A stretch of DNA of 64,000 nucleotides, from contig JACSYO010001682.1 of the NCBI GenBank assembly GCA_016806645.1, forward strand, positions 912,001 to 976,000. Direction: 5' to 3'. This DNA comes from Ophiodon elongatus. Taxonomy: Eukaryota > Chordata > Actinopteri > Perciformes > Hexagrammidae. Each line of letters opens with the position of its first letter. The first letter of the stretch is position 1. The notes beneath the pieces are model-generated. The model ran no database searches. It saw nothing but the letters and a program-made list of their open reading frames with translations, and was not told the origin of the DNA. Below, piece after piece: positions 12,669 through 25,070 of this stretch. The translations under genes were made by a program, and so were the position numbers.

Positions 12669-14325
12669 AACAGACAGTGTAAGGAAAGTTACTTAAAAAC
12701 ATAATTAATTACCAATTCTTAATTTTTGAAGGTATAAACATTTTGAATTCAACATGGCAGGCAGATACCATGGTTAACATATTTTACATTGATTTAACTA
12801 ATTTTAAAAGGATGGTATTAAGAGGAATACAATCAACAAACATGTCATGCTTTAGTCAAGTGACTTTCTTAATTTCCAACTCTTCTGTTGTAAGATTTCA
12901 GCTTGACAACTGAAACATTATTAGTTAAACAATTCCGGCTAGGAAAGTTTCCCAATCTAAGAATAAAGTAGTCAAACATCAATCAAACATATGTGCAAGT
13001 GCTGTTAATGCACATTCCGTTCACTCTCTTCATTATTCACAAAAGGACACTCGCTGGTGAAATCGGTCATAATGCTTTTTCTCGTTGGCATTGTTGTCTT
13101 GACTTCCACTTTGGCTTTACTTTTCAGAAATGGAGGCCTAATTGTGCCGATAAACGAAGGTTCAGTTTACTCGTCAAACTAACTCTGACATGGGGCAGAT
13201 AGCCAATCATAATGGGGTGGCATATCAAATTCCAGGACACTCCCTGGACACTCTCCCGAGTTTAGCTTCCAAGCTTGCGATTCTGCCCATTGATGTAGAA
13301 TAATTTAAAGCACATACAGTAGCGACGTACTTTCTTTTTTTCATATTGTGGTTACGTGTATTTTAGGTCCGAGCTGCGCTGAACCCACATAATATCATAC
13401 ACATGCATGTGGATCTAAAGTTGGCTGGCTGGTGTTGCATTTGAGGTAAACCCAATTTTGAGTGAAACATGATAATATATTCCATGAGACTTCAGCTGAG
13501 GCTGAGAGCATGTTCTCGGATTAAATGAACCCTGATGACAAAGTCCGAGCCAAGTCCGAGCCAAACACACAACTGCGCTTCTATCTGTAAATAAGGCCCT
13601 CGAAAGAAACACGCTCAAAGCTTTTATAGTCTTCTAAACATGCCTTTTAGGTTTATGAGTCATCCACATTTTAGAGCTCAAACTTTGCCTTTGGCGCATT
13701 AATGGACTCAAAACCACAGTTTACAGTTCCCATAGCAAAGCTATCCATAAGAAAAAGTGAAACTAGTTTGAACTTTTCAGATATTCACATTGGGCTGCAG
13801 GATGAAGTCACAAGTTGTCTTGTGTAAATTGGGGATTCACAGTGGAAAATAGGCATGGATAAAAAAATAGAATGGCTACTCAGCGGAATCATGGGATGTC
13901 AAAACAGTCCGGAAAAAAAATGCAGAAAAGCCCTGTGTGCTGCCGACCATGAAAAATTATATTGATGAGCCCATGAAAGAGTTCTGATGGATCTTTTTTT
14001 CCACTGTGCTTGTTTTCATTTTTGAACATGAATTGGTTTGCATGTCTCTGCAAGAAAAACTTTATAGGAGTAATTTAGAACCCAGACGTTGTCGTTCAAG
14101 TCAGACATATTATTCTGTCATAAACCCTGACATAAAAAACACTTAAATACACACAGACTGTTTTAAAAAAGAGAAAAGCCAGTTTATTGTTTGTTATTAT
14201 AACTTGGATTGTATTTGAGTAATTTCGGCCTTCATTTTTATTGGTTGTCATCTGGAAACATGGTGACATCGCTTAAAAGAAGTCTGATTGGGCAAAAGAC
14301 GCTAGCAGTCAGATGATCAGACCCC
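12669..14325. other. Non-coding stretch, nothing recognised
   Basis: No coding signal. A short imperfect duplication of AAGTCCGAGCCAA occurs at 13541-13565. Otherwise the sequence is unremarkable and A/T-rich. Confidence 0.4.
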
Positions 14326-14960
14326 CACTCTTAGAAATAAGAGTCCAAAGGGGTTCCAAAAGGTTTATTCTTGAAGGGCTGAGATTCTAATCAAAACCAT
14401 TTGCTTCTTAAGAATTATAAAAAAGTTTTACTAAAAAGGTTAAATTCAGAACCTTTTTCATAAAAAATAACCCTTTTTGGAAGAAGCGTGGATGTTAATA
14501 GATCCTCTCTTCCCACATAACCCCCCCCCCCCAAAAAAAAAAAAACTGATTGTGAACCATGATTGTTGTGGGTTGCGCTGCTACACTTTAGTAGCCTGAT
14601 GAGGAACTCAGGGTAAAATCTAGATGAAACCCTTGGAATATAAAAAGGGTTCTTGGTAGCACGCTTTGCAGGTGAGAAGGTTATGGATGGACCCTCCAGA
14701 GAAGATGCTGGGCAGAAACATTACACCACAGAAGGGTACTCTGTAGAACCTCTCGTAGGGGGTTGTGGGTGTAACCTTGCACAAATGGTTTTAATATAAT
14801 CATGTGTATTGGGTTCTGTGTAGAACCCTTTGAAAGGGTTCCAGATGCAGACTTTATAAAAAAGGTTCAACCAGGGACCAAACATTTTTCTCCAATGGGG
14901 ACAAGCTTAAGAACCCAATACGGTTCTAGTTTGCACCCTTTAATCTAGTATTAAGACTGT
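14326..14960. mobile_element. Non-autonomous DNA-transposon-like element V
   Basis: The left end CACTCTTAGAAATAAGAG and the reverse complement of the right end (CAGTCTTAATACTAGATTAA) align imperfectly as terminal inverted repeats. The interior is filled with alternating GGTTCC/GGAACC and AGAACCCTTT/AAAGGGTT words. This pattern is typical of a teleost non-autonomous hAT-like family I have seen often. No transposase frame is present. A C12A13 tract at 14520-14545 interrupts it. Superfamily assignment is inference. Confidence 0.55.
14520..14545 (+). repeat. Homopolymer junction, poly-C then poly-A
   Basis: About twelve or thirteen C followed by thirteen A, inside element V. Confidence 0.9.
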
Positions 14961-15360
14961 TACTATTTTATTGTTATTGTGCTCACATGACGGATATAAA
15001 TAAAGTTGTTTCGTCAAAATAATAACAACTAACTGCCGTGCAGAAAAAACTGGGACGAGGTAGTATTATTGCAGCATAGGCATACAGGTTGGTTTCCAGG
15101 CTCATGATCCATGTGCTTTGTCTTGTCTTCTGTGTACACTGAACTTGAAGGGGGGCAGGAGGGTCATAAAAACAATGCAGAGAAGGTGAGGGGGGGGCTA
15201 AGAGAGAATTTCCGCCCTGGGACCACTTGTATGGTTAATCTAGCCATGAGTATTCCCGGTGTCCTGTTATGCTATACAGTTGCTGAAAACATGTCGGGGG
15301 GGGGGAAAGAAAATTATCTTTAAATGCCTGTTGACAAATGAGGGGAGAGAGGTCACATTC
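14961..15360. other. Non-coding stretch, nothing recognised
   Basis: Short G-runs occur at 15190-15197 and 15296-15304. No gene signal. Confidence 0.4.
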
Positions 15361-15570
15361 AAACCCAATACGTTCTCACTCCCATCTCGTCAAATACCGA
15401 GGCTTGGTCAGTGGCCGAACGCTTCAAACTATGACGCTCTACACACTCCTCTGGCGTCAGTTTTGCACACGTCAATTCCATGTTCACAGGAAACAACTTG
15501 ATCAGGACTTGGCAACAAAACTACATGGTTAGGTTTAGGATAGATAATCATAGTTTGTTGTTAAATTTGG
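15361..15570 (+). repeat. X-family copy X3 (5' half)
   Basis: This is the clearest 5' X segment. TCTCACTCCCATCTCGTC lies at about 15374-15391, followed by TTGGTCAGTGGC. GTTCACAGGAAACAACTTG is at about 15482-15500, then GCAACAAAACTACATGGTTA at 15512-15531. The same block order is seen at 7.05-7.3 kb and, reversed, at 51.6-51.8 kb. The 3' block with ACACGGGACACGAACAGC-type words is missing. Confidence 0.65.
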
Positions 15571-16059
15571 ATTTTGTTACGTTCTTAAGTTGGCCAAGTT
15601 ACATAAATGTAAAGGGAAAACGGGAGGTTGAATATTTTTAAGGGAACTTAAAAGAGGTAGAGAGGCAACCAAGGAGTCAGACCCTAAGAGGGGTATGCGT
15701 ACAAGAACAATTTATTACAAAAATGGTTTCAAATGGAGATTAAATTAAAATGCAGTAATACAATGCATAATAGTTTTGAGAAAGAGCCAGTGACGCCATC
15801 CTCGTGTGTCAAGTCTTCACCGGCTGCCTCATACAACGTGGAAGCTGCTCACTCATTTTTCTTTCCTTTTGACTTTTTAACTGATGGCATTCGTGTTGGG
15901 GGGGGGGGGGGGCAATAGCTACTACCAGGAACTTTTATTCGTTTTTCCATAATCCTGCTGACAAAACAAACCGAACCAAAAAGTCAGGAAAACTTGTGAA
16001 AAGTAAATATTACTTTGTGTAATCCATATTTATGTTAGGGTGTCCTGGTAACCTTGAGG
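15571..16059. other. Non-coding stretch with G-run
   Basis: A 15-base G-run lies at 15898-15912. No repeat copy or gene is recognised. Confidence 0.5.
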
Positions 16060-16096
16060 TTTTTTTTTTTTTTTATATATATATAATTATATATAC
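16060..16096. repeat. Poly-T and (TA)n tract
   Basis: About fifteen T followed by an imperfect TA run. Confidence 0.85.
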
Positions 16097-16439
16097 ACAG
16101 GCTTTAATCATCTCATGACCCCTCAGACCTGTCTTGGGCCCCATTGGATTACCTTCCCCTATGTTGGGAACCACTCGTTTGGATTATATGGATCAACTGT
16201 TTACTTGTTCACAACCTGTTTGAACATTCAACTGTTCTCGTTTCTCGCTCCATGTTGCTGTTTCTTCAGATTTCAGCTATCACTTTATCGTTGATGAAAA
16301 TGAGGCTCCGGCTACAACAAATGAAATGGGATTGATTGCTTTAATGCAAACGTCAGTCCAAGTTGAAGGTTCGCTAACGACTGACAGTAATGTCCACGAC
16401 ACCCGTTGCACGTTGACATCCTGAATTAGCTCCAATTGC

Positions 16440-17250
16440 AACTGATCACTCAGTTGTCGCTTCGACATAACTCAGTTTAGATCACACAGTGAATTATGTC
16501 TCGCCTGCGCCTGTCACTTTGAAGCGTTTGGCTCTTTCAGCTGGCATTTCAACCACGGCAAAGCAGCAAACACTGAAGCAAAAGTTGAAAACGACAAAAT
16601 TGCTTTCTCTTTATTCTGAGGGTGACATTTTCATCCTCATGCATCATTTATATGCCCCCTAGAAAACAGGATGGGAAAAAAAGGAGACAGAGGAGATGAA
16701 ATTATAAAATACCAGTCCTGTTTGGATTAAAGCTTGTGTAGGTGTGTGTGTGTGTGTGCGTGTGACGATAGGTACCACTCCTGTCTGATTTTATTTGTCT
16801 CTATGTGTATGTATATCTATGCGTGTGTGTGTGAGAGAATTTTTTTTCTGTTGCATATAAGAATGCCACAAATGTCCATGAATGGAAACAGTGGGGCATT
16901 CCAAGCAATGTTGCAGGTCCAGGGGATAATTCCGCCTTTCAACTGCTTCCCATTTATTTCATAGCCGCCGCACTGTCATCTCACCCTGGTCAAGATGAAA
17001 AGCATCGTTGTGTAAAGAAATTGAAATGAAAATCCTTCTGGACTCAGCAGGATTGAAGGATGGGGGGATGGTGGGGTATTATCTATGACTCAATGGCACT
17101 TCCCTGGGATAAGATCTAATTCTGGGAGGAAAATTTCTTTATATGGCCACCTGCTGTCGTCAGCTTTGTCCCGGGATCACAAGTTGTTCTGGGTGACCGG
17201 TCTCGGGACACGGCGAGAGGAATGCACTCAGCTCCCCGCTGACATTTAGA
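16440..17250. other. Mostly repeat-poor stretch
   Basis: A (GT)n microsatellite at 16742-16764 and a short GT run near 16822-16834 break otherwise complex sequence. The parts at 16450-16720 and 16970-17250 carry no repeat copies and could hold conserved non-coding DNA. There is no direct evidence of that. Confidence 0.3.
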
Positions 17251-17514
17251 TCTCTTTATTTTCTCTTTCATTCAGCCCAGAGCTGGCTGGGAAGGATGGG
17301 GAGAGTGGTAGTGGTGTGGGGGCGGTCTCCTGAAAGAAGAGTATGAGGGATAGAAGGGGTGGGTCGCGGCACCGAACCCACTTCGACAGCAACATCAAAA
17401 CGCGATGACAGACTGCACTCGCCTGTTCCCCAATTCCACTGCAGAATGCACCGTCATTAGAAACACTGCACCCCGAGGGCAGCAGTAGTTTGTGATAAAA
17501 TACGCATTGATTAA

Positions 17515-17760
17515 AGGCATGGTCGGCGATCTTTTTCCAAAACATGTCTTCGTTATATTTGTTGAAATTCTCATTACATTCTGACAGCAATCAATGACTA
17601 AAAATGTACAAAGAAATGTGCTTATTGCTCGTCACCAGAGTCTTCTGCAAGTACCAACAATGACCTTGTTCATTGTTTACGTTCGTTATGATAATTCAGT
17701 GTTGTCGTGTTGACGTTTGGAGCTAGCGCTGATTGCCGCTTTCATTGGAAAGGAGTTGGC
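17515..17760 (+). repeat. Dispersed teleost-type repeat T
   Basis: The segment begins TTAAAGGCATGGTCGGCGAT. It continues with ATTTGTTGAAATTCTCATTA and CTGACAGCAATCAATGACTA and passes through TCGTCACCAGAGTCTTC. I recognise this order from a common fish interspersed repeat. One copy was seen. The right end past GGAAAGGAGTTGGCAACACT is uncertain. Confidence 0.5.
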
Positions 17761-18170
17761 AACACTGGGCTGTTTTAATTTCTGGATATTTTTTAAATAT
17801 AGCGTAATCTTGCTTAGTTTCTCAATATTACCAACCGTAGCTTTACAAATCCTTGGCAAAGATAAAAAGTCCTATTTCCTAAATGGCACTTTGTTTTTAT
17901 TACATGCTATATGGTACCTGTATTTATATTTACACTGCTTATTTTTTAAATATTCTATTATTTCACTGCATGTTTTGTTGTTGTAATTATGTTGGTCATT
18001 ACAGCTGACGGAGGCATCACACATATTTACAACCCAGTATGTTGTTTTGCCTTTTTTTGTAATGTGATGGATTTTTTTTTTATTTGGGTAGATAGTTTCT
18101 AAACAATCAGAAGTGGGCCCTTGAGTTACAAAAGGTTGAGAAGCCCCACCCTAAATTACCCAGTTGGAAA
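17761..18170. other. A/T-rich stretch
   Basis: Strongly A/T-rich. The 89-residue frame at 17717-17986 is rich in Phe, Leu and Tyr only because of this composition. Confidence 0.5.
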
Positions 18171-18300
18171 TGTATGGATCCATTGTTTTTGGAGGTTGAC
18201 TCATTCTAAATTCAGGTTATCTCGGCCCCTGCTGCTTCCATTTTCACCATTTCTTCTCACAAGTCTCTTAACTGTGTGGCATAAATAGTCCCTTTGAAGT
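18171..18300 (+). repeat. Dispersed repeat Q, copy 2
   Basis: TGGATCCATTGTTTTTGGAG, TTCAGGTTATCTCGGCC and TCTCACAAGTC line up with the 7.46-7.62 kb copy in the same order and orientation. Confidence 0.6.
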
Positions 18301-20304
18301 ATCACGTAGGATACAGTTGCATACTTTGACCAACATCTCCTCTGTATTTCCTCCTGGAAATAAATAAATTGAAGAAGCGCACATGATGAATGGAATCAAC
18401 TGGTGGTCGTGCAGGAGACCACTTACTTATCATGCAGCTCTTTGAGGGAGGTGGTGGTGGTGGTGGGGGTCTGCTGGTCTCAGTGAGCCTCTTGTGTCTT
18501 TGCAGCAGAACAATAGATCCTTGCAGAGGAGTCAGCTCAGAGCCAAGAGACAAATCTCCACGCAAAGACAATCTTTTGTTTCCCCCTCGAACCAAATCTG
18601 TTGCTCCGCGCCACATAATCAGTGGCCAGACGTGCTGAATGGGAACTGTACGGCCGCCATTTGTCTTTCCCACGCACATCACCACAAGACGGGCTCCATA
18701 CAAAGTGCACCCTCGTAACTCACGCTGTTGTTGTTACTGCAAGATGTGATCCTGTCGTGTAATAATGTCGACACATACACGCCAAAGTACCGCCGGCTGA
18801 TTACAGCCGGAGGAAGATGGAGCGTTGGTTTTTCTCTGTCAGCAATAAAACCAACATCCATCCGTGCAGACTTGAGGTCTAAAAAAAACAACACATATCT
18901 GAATGTTGTTAGCCTGACTGTTTACAGGGCCTTTGTGCACACTTCACACACACAAGAGGGGAAATAGACAGATAGGATTACAGTAAGCATAGCGATCAAG
19001 ACGTGAGAAATGTAAACGCACATTTCTTCCTTAGAATGAAACAGCGACGTTGGAGGAAACAGACTTATTTTCTACTTCAATGTGTACAATACAGGGGGTG
19101 TCAGGTTGAGCTTCTGTTTATCAATGCTGTTGAGTGTATTTTCAGAAAAAAATGTGGGAAGCTGCATCCCAATTGGGACAGTGAGCAGGATGTCTTGCTA
19201 GGCACGCCTCTGCATGGATAAAACACAGGAAGCATCATTTATAGGTATGCAAGCTGTACAGTACGTAAGACAAGTAACCACACGGTTCTGTTTCTGTGCT
19301 GCTTTCGTTACTTTTTGGGTGGACTATTTGGGTGTGAAGGGCCTTGAAAATCCAACGTAAAGCAGTCCATTTGCAAAATATAAGTCCCAATGTCACTTGA
19401 AGAACACGTAAAGAAATAAATGAAGAAAAAAGACAACTGCACATTGTGCTTGCTCGTTAAATTCATTATTTCTCATGATTGATAATTCCAAGTCCTCACA
19501 CTTTTAAACTTGTTTTCAAGATGTTTCAGATAACACTGTTTATTTTTTCACATCTTACCTGTCATTGATTGTGTGAAAACTCACCGACTTCTTAGTACCC
19601 ATTTTAATAGACTTGCTTTCATGTGATTTTGTCATTGTTTTGCTTTTATTTTTTTTTATTCTTGATTTATTTATTTATTTATTTCATCAAGATGTTTTTA
19701 TTGTATTATTTATTTTTCAAAGCACTTTGTACACTCTATTTTTAAAAGGTGCTTTATAAATTATAATTACTATTACTAATTAACTAAATTGAAGGACTTA
19801 ATATAATAACTCATATGAATAACTGAATAACAGCATATATATGTGTGTACCTACAAGGTGACACAATCCTACCTGTAAAGTGTGTGCATGGCATCCAATG
19901 ATTGCCTTTGGGTATTTGGCACAATGATTATTGAAAAGGATTGTTTATGTTAGACTTTCATTCATCGACTTGGCCTTACTGGCTGTCACAATTCACATGT
20001 TGTTTTTTAATTTGTTTTTCACTTCTTCTAATTCATTACTTGTTAAAATAATTTTTTGCTGTTTTCAGATATATATTAAAAAGGTTCCTCTGGAAATCAA
20101 CAAGTGTCTACAAAGCCACCATGGCACACATAAAATGTAAACCAAATTAGATAGAGTAATACTTTTCAATAAACTTCCTAGAAAAGTATGAACAACTTAC
20201 TGATTAAAATTAAATAAAAAAAAACATTAAAAAAAAAGACAATGCAATTCAGGGTGCAGCTCCATCACATAGTGATATACAGCAACATGACAAAATAACA
20301 AGAT
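18301..20304. other. Non-coding stretch, no supported gene
   Basis: The interval holds a (GGT)n run near 18449-18466 and frames of 70-133 residues on both strands at 18.3-18.97 kb. These overlap each other and lack any protein signature. From 19.45 kb onward the DNA is very A/T-rich, with a TTTA-type run near 19664-19684. Confidence 0.4.
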
Positions 20305-20364
20305 GAGAAGAAGAAGAAGAAGAAGAAGAAGAAGAAGAAGAAGAAGAAGAAGAAGAAGAAGAAG
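20305..20364 (+). repeat. (AAG)n microsatellite
   Basis: About twenty perfect AAG units. It is a purine-only mirror-repeat tract of the kind that can form triplex DNA. Confidence 0.95.
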
Positions 20365-20757
20365 CTTTGGAAACAGCAGTTGACAAAACAATCACAAGAT
20401 CTGAAACGGCTCTTGTTCTTTCTGGATCATTGGATCATTGGAATTTGCCCAATTGTTATTCAATTTCCTCATTTGTGTTGACTTGGTCAACTACTTTTGT
20501 TCTGTCATCTGGTATTGATCAATCACAAAGTGGATATGATGATAGATAGGGTGCTTGGTGTGTTTTACTGATGTTATTGGCCATTTGGTCTCCATCAGAG
20601 CAGTTTTGGTTGGGCTGGAGTTAATATTAAATATACACATACATAATTAAATTTTTCAAATTGGCTTTAGATCAACAAAATAAATGACACCCAAAATAAG
20701 ATGAATTATGGTAAGATAACATAAGATGGAAAATGATTTTCAATTTCTTTAAATTCA

Positions 20758-21094
20758 AGTTTCAAGTTCTGAAATGACGTGCACAATAACAGAGAAGCAG
20801 TCGTGTGATGAATTAAGATTAAGATGAAATAAGATAAAGCAAGGTAAGAAAAAATTAGATGAATTAAGGTAAGATGAATTAATATGAGATAATATAAGAT
20901 GAAAAATTAAAACAAAATTAGATGAATTAAGGTAAGATGAGATCAATTGTAGTAAGATAAGATAATACGAGATTAATTAAGTTACGACAAGATGCACTAC
21001 ATATAAGATAGAATGAGGTAAATTCAAATAAGATGAATTAGAATAAAACAAATTGAGATTGATTAAGATGAGGTAAGGTGAGATGAGATCACGT
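20758..21094 (+). repeat. Degenerate AAGATGAATTA-type tandem repeat
   Basis: Variants of AAGATGAATTA and AGATAAGATGAG recur irregularly, for example near 20801, 20858, 20872, 20920 and 21029. The array is too degenerate for a fixed period. It runs directly into the TTTTTATTGATCCCC motif, which suggests one composite element. Confidence 0.7.
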
Positions 21095-21124
21095 TTTTAT
21101 TGATCCCCATTGGGAAAATTCTTA
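21095..21124 (+). repeat. TTTATTGATCCCC motif, copy 1
   Basis: The motif TTTTTATTGATCCCCATTGG then GAAAATTC has a counterpart at 38527-38560, ATTTATTGATCGCTGTGG then GGAAACTC. I know this motif as a frequent end module of teleost retroposons. Which family it belongs to is not resolved. Confidence 0.5.
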
Positions 21125-22357
21125 AAATTCTGTTAAAACTGCCTTTTACTTGTTCATCTTTTCCGACCTCTTGCTTCGCTTCCCATCCAAGGACCCTCAT
21201 AAAACAGCTCTTCCTAGTCCCTCCAATACCTGCTCTCCACATGTCCGCGGCCACATGTGACTCTTTTATTGTGTGCATCTCAAGGTCTCCACTTTCACGG
21301 CGGTGGAACAGAGAGGTGTTTCTTTGGGAGCAGAAGGCAGCGGCCTGCCGCCACGGCCCCGCTGCCGGGATCACCTTACCCCATACAGCTCGGCTTTGTT
21401 ATCGGATCTCCTGGGCTGAAGGACACAGTGCATCATCTAACCCGTCGTAATGCATGCAAGATGTCCAATCAGCACCGCGTTTGGTCACCACGGCCGCCTC
21501 GCCAGGCTTCCTTCCTGCAGGCTGTCGCGGCTGCTGGACCCGGGAGACCCTTCTCTCTGATGATCTCAGGAGCAGAACCCCTGGTTCTCCCCCCTCCCCC
21601 CCCACACATAAGATCCCCCGTCCCAAGATTCATTTGTGCTCGGGGGGAAACACGCACGAAACATGGTTGCCCACCATACATCAAACTCGTTAACTATTCT
21701 GTCCGAGTTGAAACGCTGCTGACTGCGATATCACACCCGATACGGAATCAGCCCACTGTGGAAGCTGATACCTGTGGATTCTTTTTGGCCTCGGAAGAAG
21801 AACGATACACCTACAGGGTCTGCAAAAGTGTGACCCTCTCTCTTTTTTTCTATTTTAGTTTTTCTGTCCTTATGAAAAACATAATATTTTATTTTCTTTC
21901 TTCTTTGAAATCAGAATTTTAAAACCCTATTTTCACTTTTTTTTAACTCTTGAAAATTGACAAAATGAAGCAGATACCAAAGTCACTTGATCACATTATG
22001 GAAGTGGAGGAACTCCTCACAGCTGGGAAAAGGTGATTAAATGTTGGGCGTAGTGATGCTCCTGTCACAACTTGGTAAATGTGAAAATGAAAATAACACA
22101 GCATTTTTTTCAATTTGACATTGGGACTGGAAGTTCTAAAAGGGGGTTGATGTCTGTGACACATGCCCATTTTAGTGTTAATTAGTAAGTTTCATGTTGG
22201 TTTACAGTGTGTGCTGCCAATTATATTTACATGTTTGAAGTCAATAGTTTCACTTTCTTTCCAAGGGTGAGATAAGAAGATATCAATTCCATGTTTGTGC
22301 ATTAAGTTCAGAGCTAGAGTCAGGACACGCCTAACTTAGCATAATATACATTCAAGT
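21125..22357. other. GC-richer stretch with a long chance frame
   Basis: The longest plus-strand frame of the window, 221 codons, lies at 21257-21922. It has no domain, no periodic structure and no supporting splice context. It overlaps other frames on both strands in a GC-rich stretch and ends in T-rich sequence. I treat it as chance and call no gene here. Confidence 0.45.
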
Positions 22358-22620
22358 AGCGGCTGGTGACTTTCAAATTCAGGGAGGAAAGCAGGAGTGC
22401 AGCCGCCGTCCAGCCCTGACAGCAAACACAGCAAGGCCCAAGGTCTCCCTCCGCTCCCCGGCAGTGTTATACCACAACCCCGCCCCCAGACCAAACCCGT
22501 TTTTGTCGTTAGCTTAACTGGCTGTCTTGGCTGCTACAACAAGCTACAAGCTACATTGGCGAACACACTTAGCTAGTTACTGCTTGATAAAACAGAGAAA
22601 AGCAATTCTGACCGAATGGA
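22358..22620 (+). repeat. Dispersed teleost-type repeat S, relic
   Basis: The segment starts GTAGCGGCTGGTGACTTTCA and includes a block of GCTACAACAAGCTACAAGC and ACTTAGCTAGTTACTG. It resembles a fish interspersed repeat I have met before. Single copy, boundaries approximate. Confidence 0.4.
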
Positions 22621-24432
22621 ATAGGCGTAAATAACACATGTTTGTGTTGCATGCTATATTTTTTCTTCTAATATGCTACTGTATTAATCTATCTACCGCA
22701 CTACTGCCCGTACCTGACACTCACGCGTAATGCAGTTGTAGAGACTAGAAGATGAAATTTGGGAAATAATCCTTGGTCAATACTGTATTCGGGCCGTTGA
22801 TTGGTCAGCGAGGACGTCCTTCTTTGGAGCACCATTTTATCTTTATTGGCTAATAATTGATTACCATGAATAAAAATAAAAGATGTATGTTAAATTGAAA
22901 TGTGAGATCTTGAAATGAGGAGGGCAGCAGGAGCCCGTCGCTCTCTGCCCCCAAGGAAAGAGAGTAGAAGAGAAATAAAACAACATTTTGTAAACGATGC
23001 TGAAAATTTGGAAAAGGTTTATTTCAAACAAATCACTCATTCTTTTTATATGTTTATCCCCTCTCGGTCAAACATTGAGGAGGAGCAACCACTGTGATAA
23101 TTAAAGGCTGATTAGGCTCCGTTGACATTGAACGTTCAGCTACAGGTGTGCTAGACTTCTAGCTAAACGAGGATCAAATGCATAAATATGAAGGATAATT
23201 CTAGTTCAGGATCACTTCGGCCTCACTAGCCATCATTTCCATCAGTTGCGATGACGTCGTACAAAGCATGGCCACGTCGCCAGAAAGGTACGAGGCAAGA
23301 AACACAATTCCGGTAATAATTCTCTGCACAGGACATGCACGTACACACAGCAGTGGAAAGCAAAGTAGGTCAAAGCAGCAACGTGATGAAAGCTGTGGTA
23401 ATAACTGTACGTCCCTTTTGTTTTCTCTTCCAAGTATGTTTAGATAACCTGGGGGTTTGTTCTCCTTTCTAACTTATTTGCAGTGCGTTCTAGGATTTAA
23501 TAGTCTCAAACACCCAATATGATCCAAGTTAGCAGCATTTCTACCAGCTTTACACCAAGCACAAAAACGCTAAAGTCTACAAAGTACCTCAACCGGTTGA
23601 TTGAGAGAGAATTCCTGGTCTGGCCGCTGTTGGCGTCGTCGCCACCGTTGATGACGGATCGCGAGTGAACACCAGACGGCGTGCGGTTTGACGCTCGACA
23701 CATGACATGACACGCTCTCGCTCAGCAGGGCCGTCTTTCTGCCTCACCTATACTGTAACGGCACAAAACACTTGCGTTCTCTCGGCTTTAATCCCTTTTA
23801 GCGCGTCCTCCTGAGTGTGACAGCTGGCATTCTCTTGAACTACTTGGACTTTATTTTACATCTCCACATCCCGCACTACCTGTACATCTTTTAACAGAAA
23901 GCAGCAATCATATCGCACTACGGCCAATCATGCAGCAGCAGCAGCAGCTAAAAACACAAAAGCAACAACGTACCGTTTCTTTCCATTCGTGCACACTGAA
24001 AAGGTAAGCTGGAGAATAATAAAAAAATAACAATAAAAGATGATGGCACTTCCTGATGGCAATGGGAACGCTCCCTTCACTCGGGAGAGGAGTCATGATT
24101 TACAAGGCCGCCTGCACAACAGATTCATACCTACTGCGGTGAAAAAGACATGTATCACTTCTCCCAAATGTCTCCGCGACGCGTCGGCAGCTCTGAATAA
24201 AATATCAACCCGCAAAGGAAGTGTTGTCTGCAGTGTGCATACAGAGCTTGCAGACCCAATTCCAAATCAAACAGATTTTTTTTTTCTTTTACAGTTTCCC
24301 ACAGCTGCATTTATTTATTTATTTATTTTGTTCGAGAAGTTATTTGAATATTAAAGAGGGAGCGGTCTGTATTTTCAGAGCAGAAAGGGAAGCTACAACC
24401 AGTCACGTAATCCGACACAGTGGCAAGAGCTT
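22621..24432. other. Non-coding stretch, no supported gene
   Basis: It contains a five-unit CAG run at 23933-23947 and T-rich and TTTA-type runs at 24270-24330. Short frames are present on both strands without protein signature. Confidence 0.4.
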
Positions 24433-24450
24433 AAAAAAAAAAAAAAAAAA
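24433..24450 (+). repeat. Poly-A tract
   Basis: Eighteen consecutive A shortly before the (CA)n repeat. Confidence 0.9.
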
Positions 24451-24470
24451 CATGCAACTGGTACAATCAA

Positions 24471-24471
<1 letters not shown>

Positions 24472-24531
<60 letters not shown>
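24472..24531 (+). repeat. (CA)30 microsatellite
   Basis: Sixty bases of perfect CA repeat. It is the longest pure dinucleotide tract in the window, likely polymorphic, and of Z-DNA-forming type. It creates a false Thr-His repeat in the overlapping open frame. Confidence 0.95.
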
Positions 24532-24534
<3 letters not shown>

Positions 24535-24759
24535 TCCTCCACCTGATTATGGAGTGAAGTGGACCATCAACACAACACGCAGACTCTCTCAGTTGGGTTT
24601 GCTGCCACATCAATCACCGTGGGCTCCGGCCAAACCAAATATGAGAATATAGAGAACCATCAAATTAGGAATGGGGGGGGGGGTTGTTTTTTAACTCAAC
24701 TGAGCACACATATTCTTGTTTCTACAGCCAGACGCGAGCCATGAGCACTCCGATCCATT

Positions 24760-25060
24760 CGGGTGTGTCGGGTTACACGCACGCCCGTAATCCGCTTAAT
24801 GCCTTTGGCTTCCCCGGGATGTTATTAATTAATAAGACTTACAATCAGAGCTGATTTCTGCGGATGGCTTGCACACTTCTGACGCTCTGCATCGGTTTCT
24901 CCCAGCATGCCCTGTCTCCTTCTTACCTCCCTCCTCATTGGATTATCTCTCACAGGATTTCCACCTCCGCCGTAATGGAGGTCAACGGGATCACATTTAG
25001 AGTGATAAAACTACTACTATTGTGCCTGCAATTTTTTTTTTAAAATGCTGCAGTTATTAG
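24760..25060. other. Repeat-poor block, possible conserved non-coding DNA
   Basis: Complex sequence with an ATTAATTAATAAG homeodomain-type word near 24825-24837 and an evenly mixed composition. It is bounded by the Y1 repeat on the right. No alignment was possible, so this is a composition-based suspicion only. Confidence 0.3.
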
Positions 25061-25070
25061 TGTGTTCAAC

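Noticed and set aside
21257..21922. 221-codon plus-strand frame, the longest in the window
   Set aside because: No domain, signal or splice context; it overlaps other frames in a GC-rich stretch and ends in T-rich sequence.
24221..24652. 143-codon frame with a Thr-His repeat
   Set aside because: The repeat is only the translation of the (CA)30 microsatellite.
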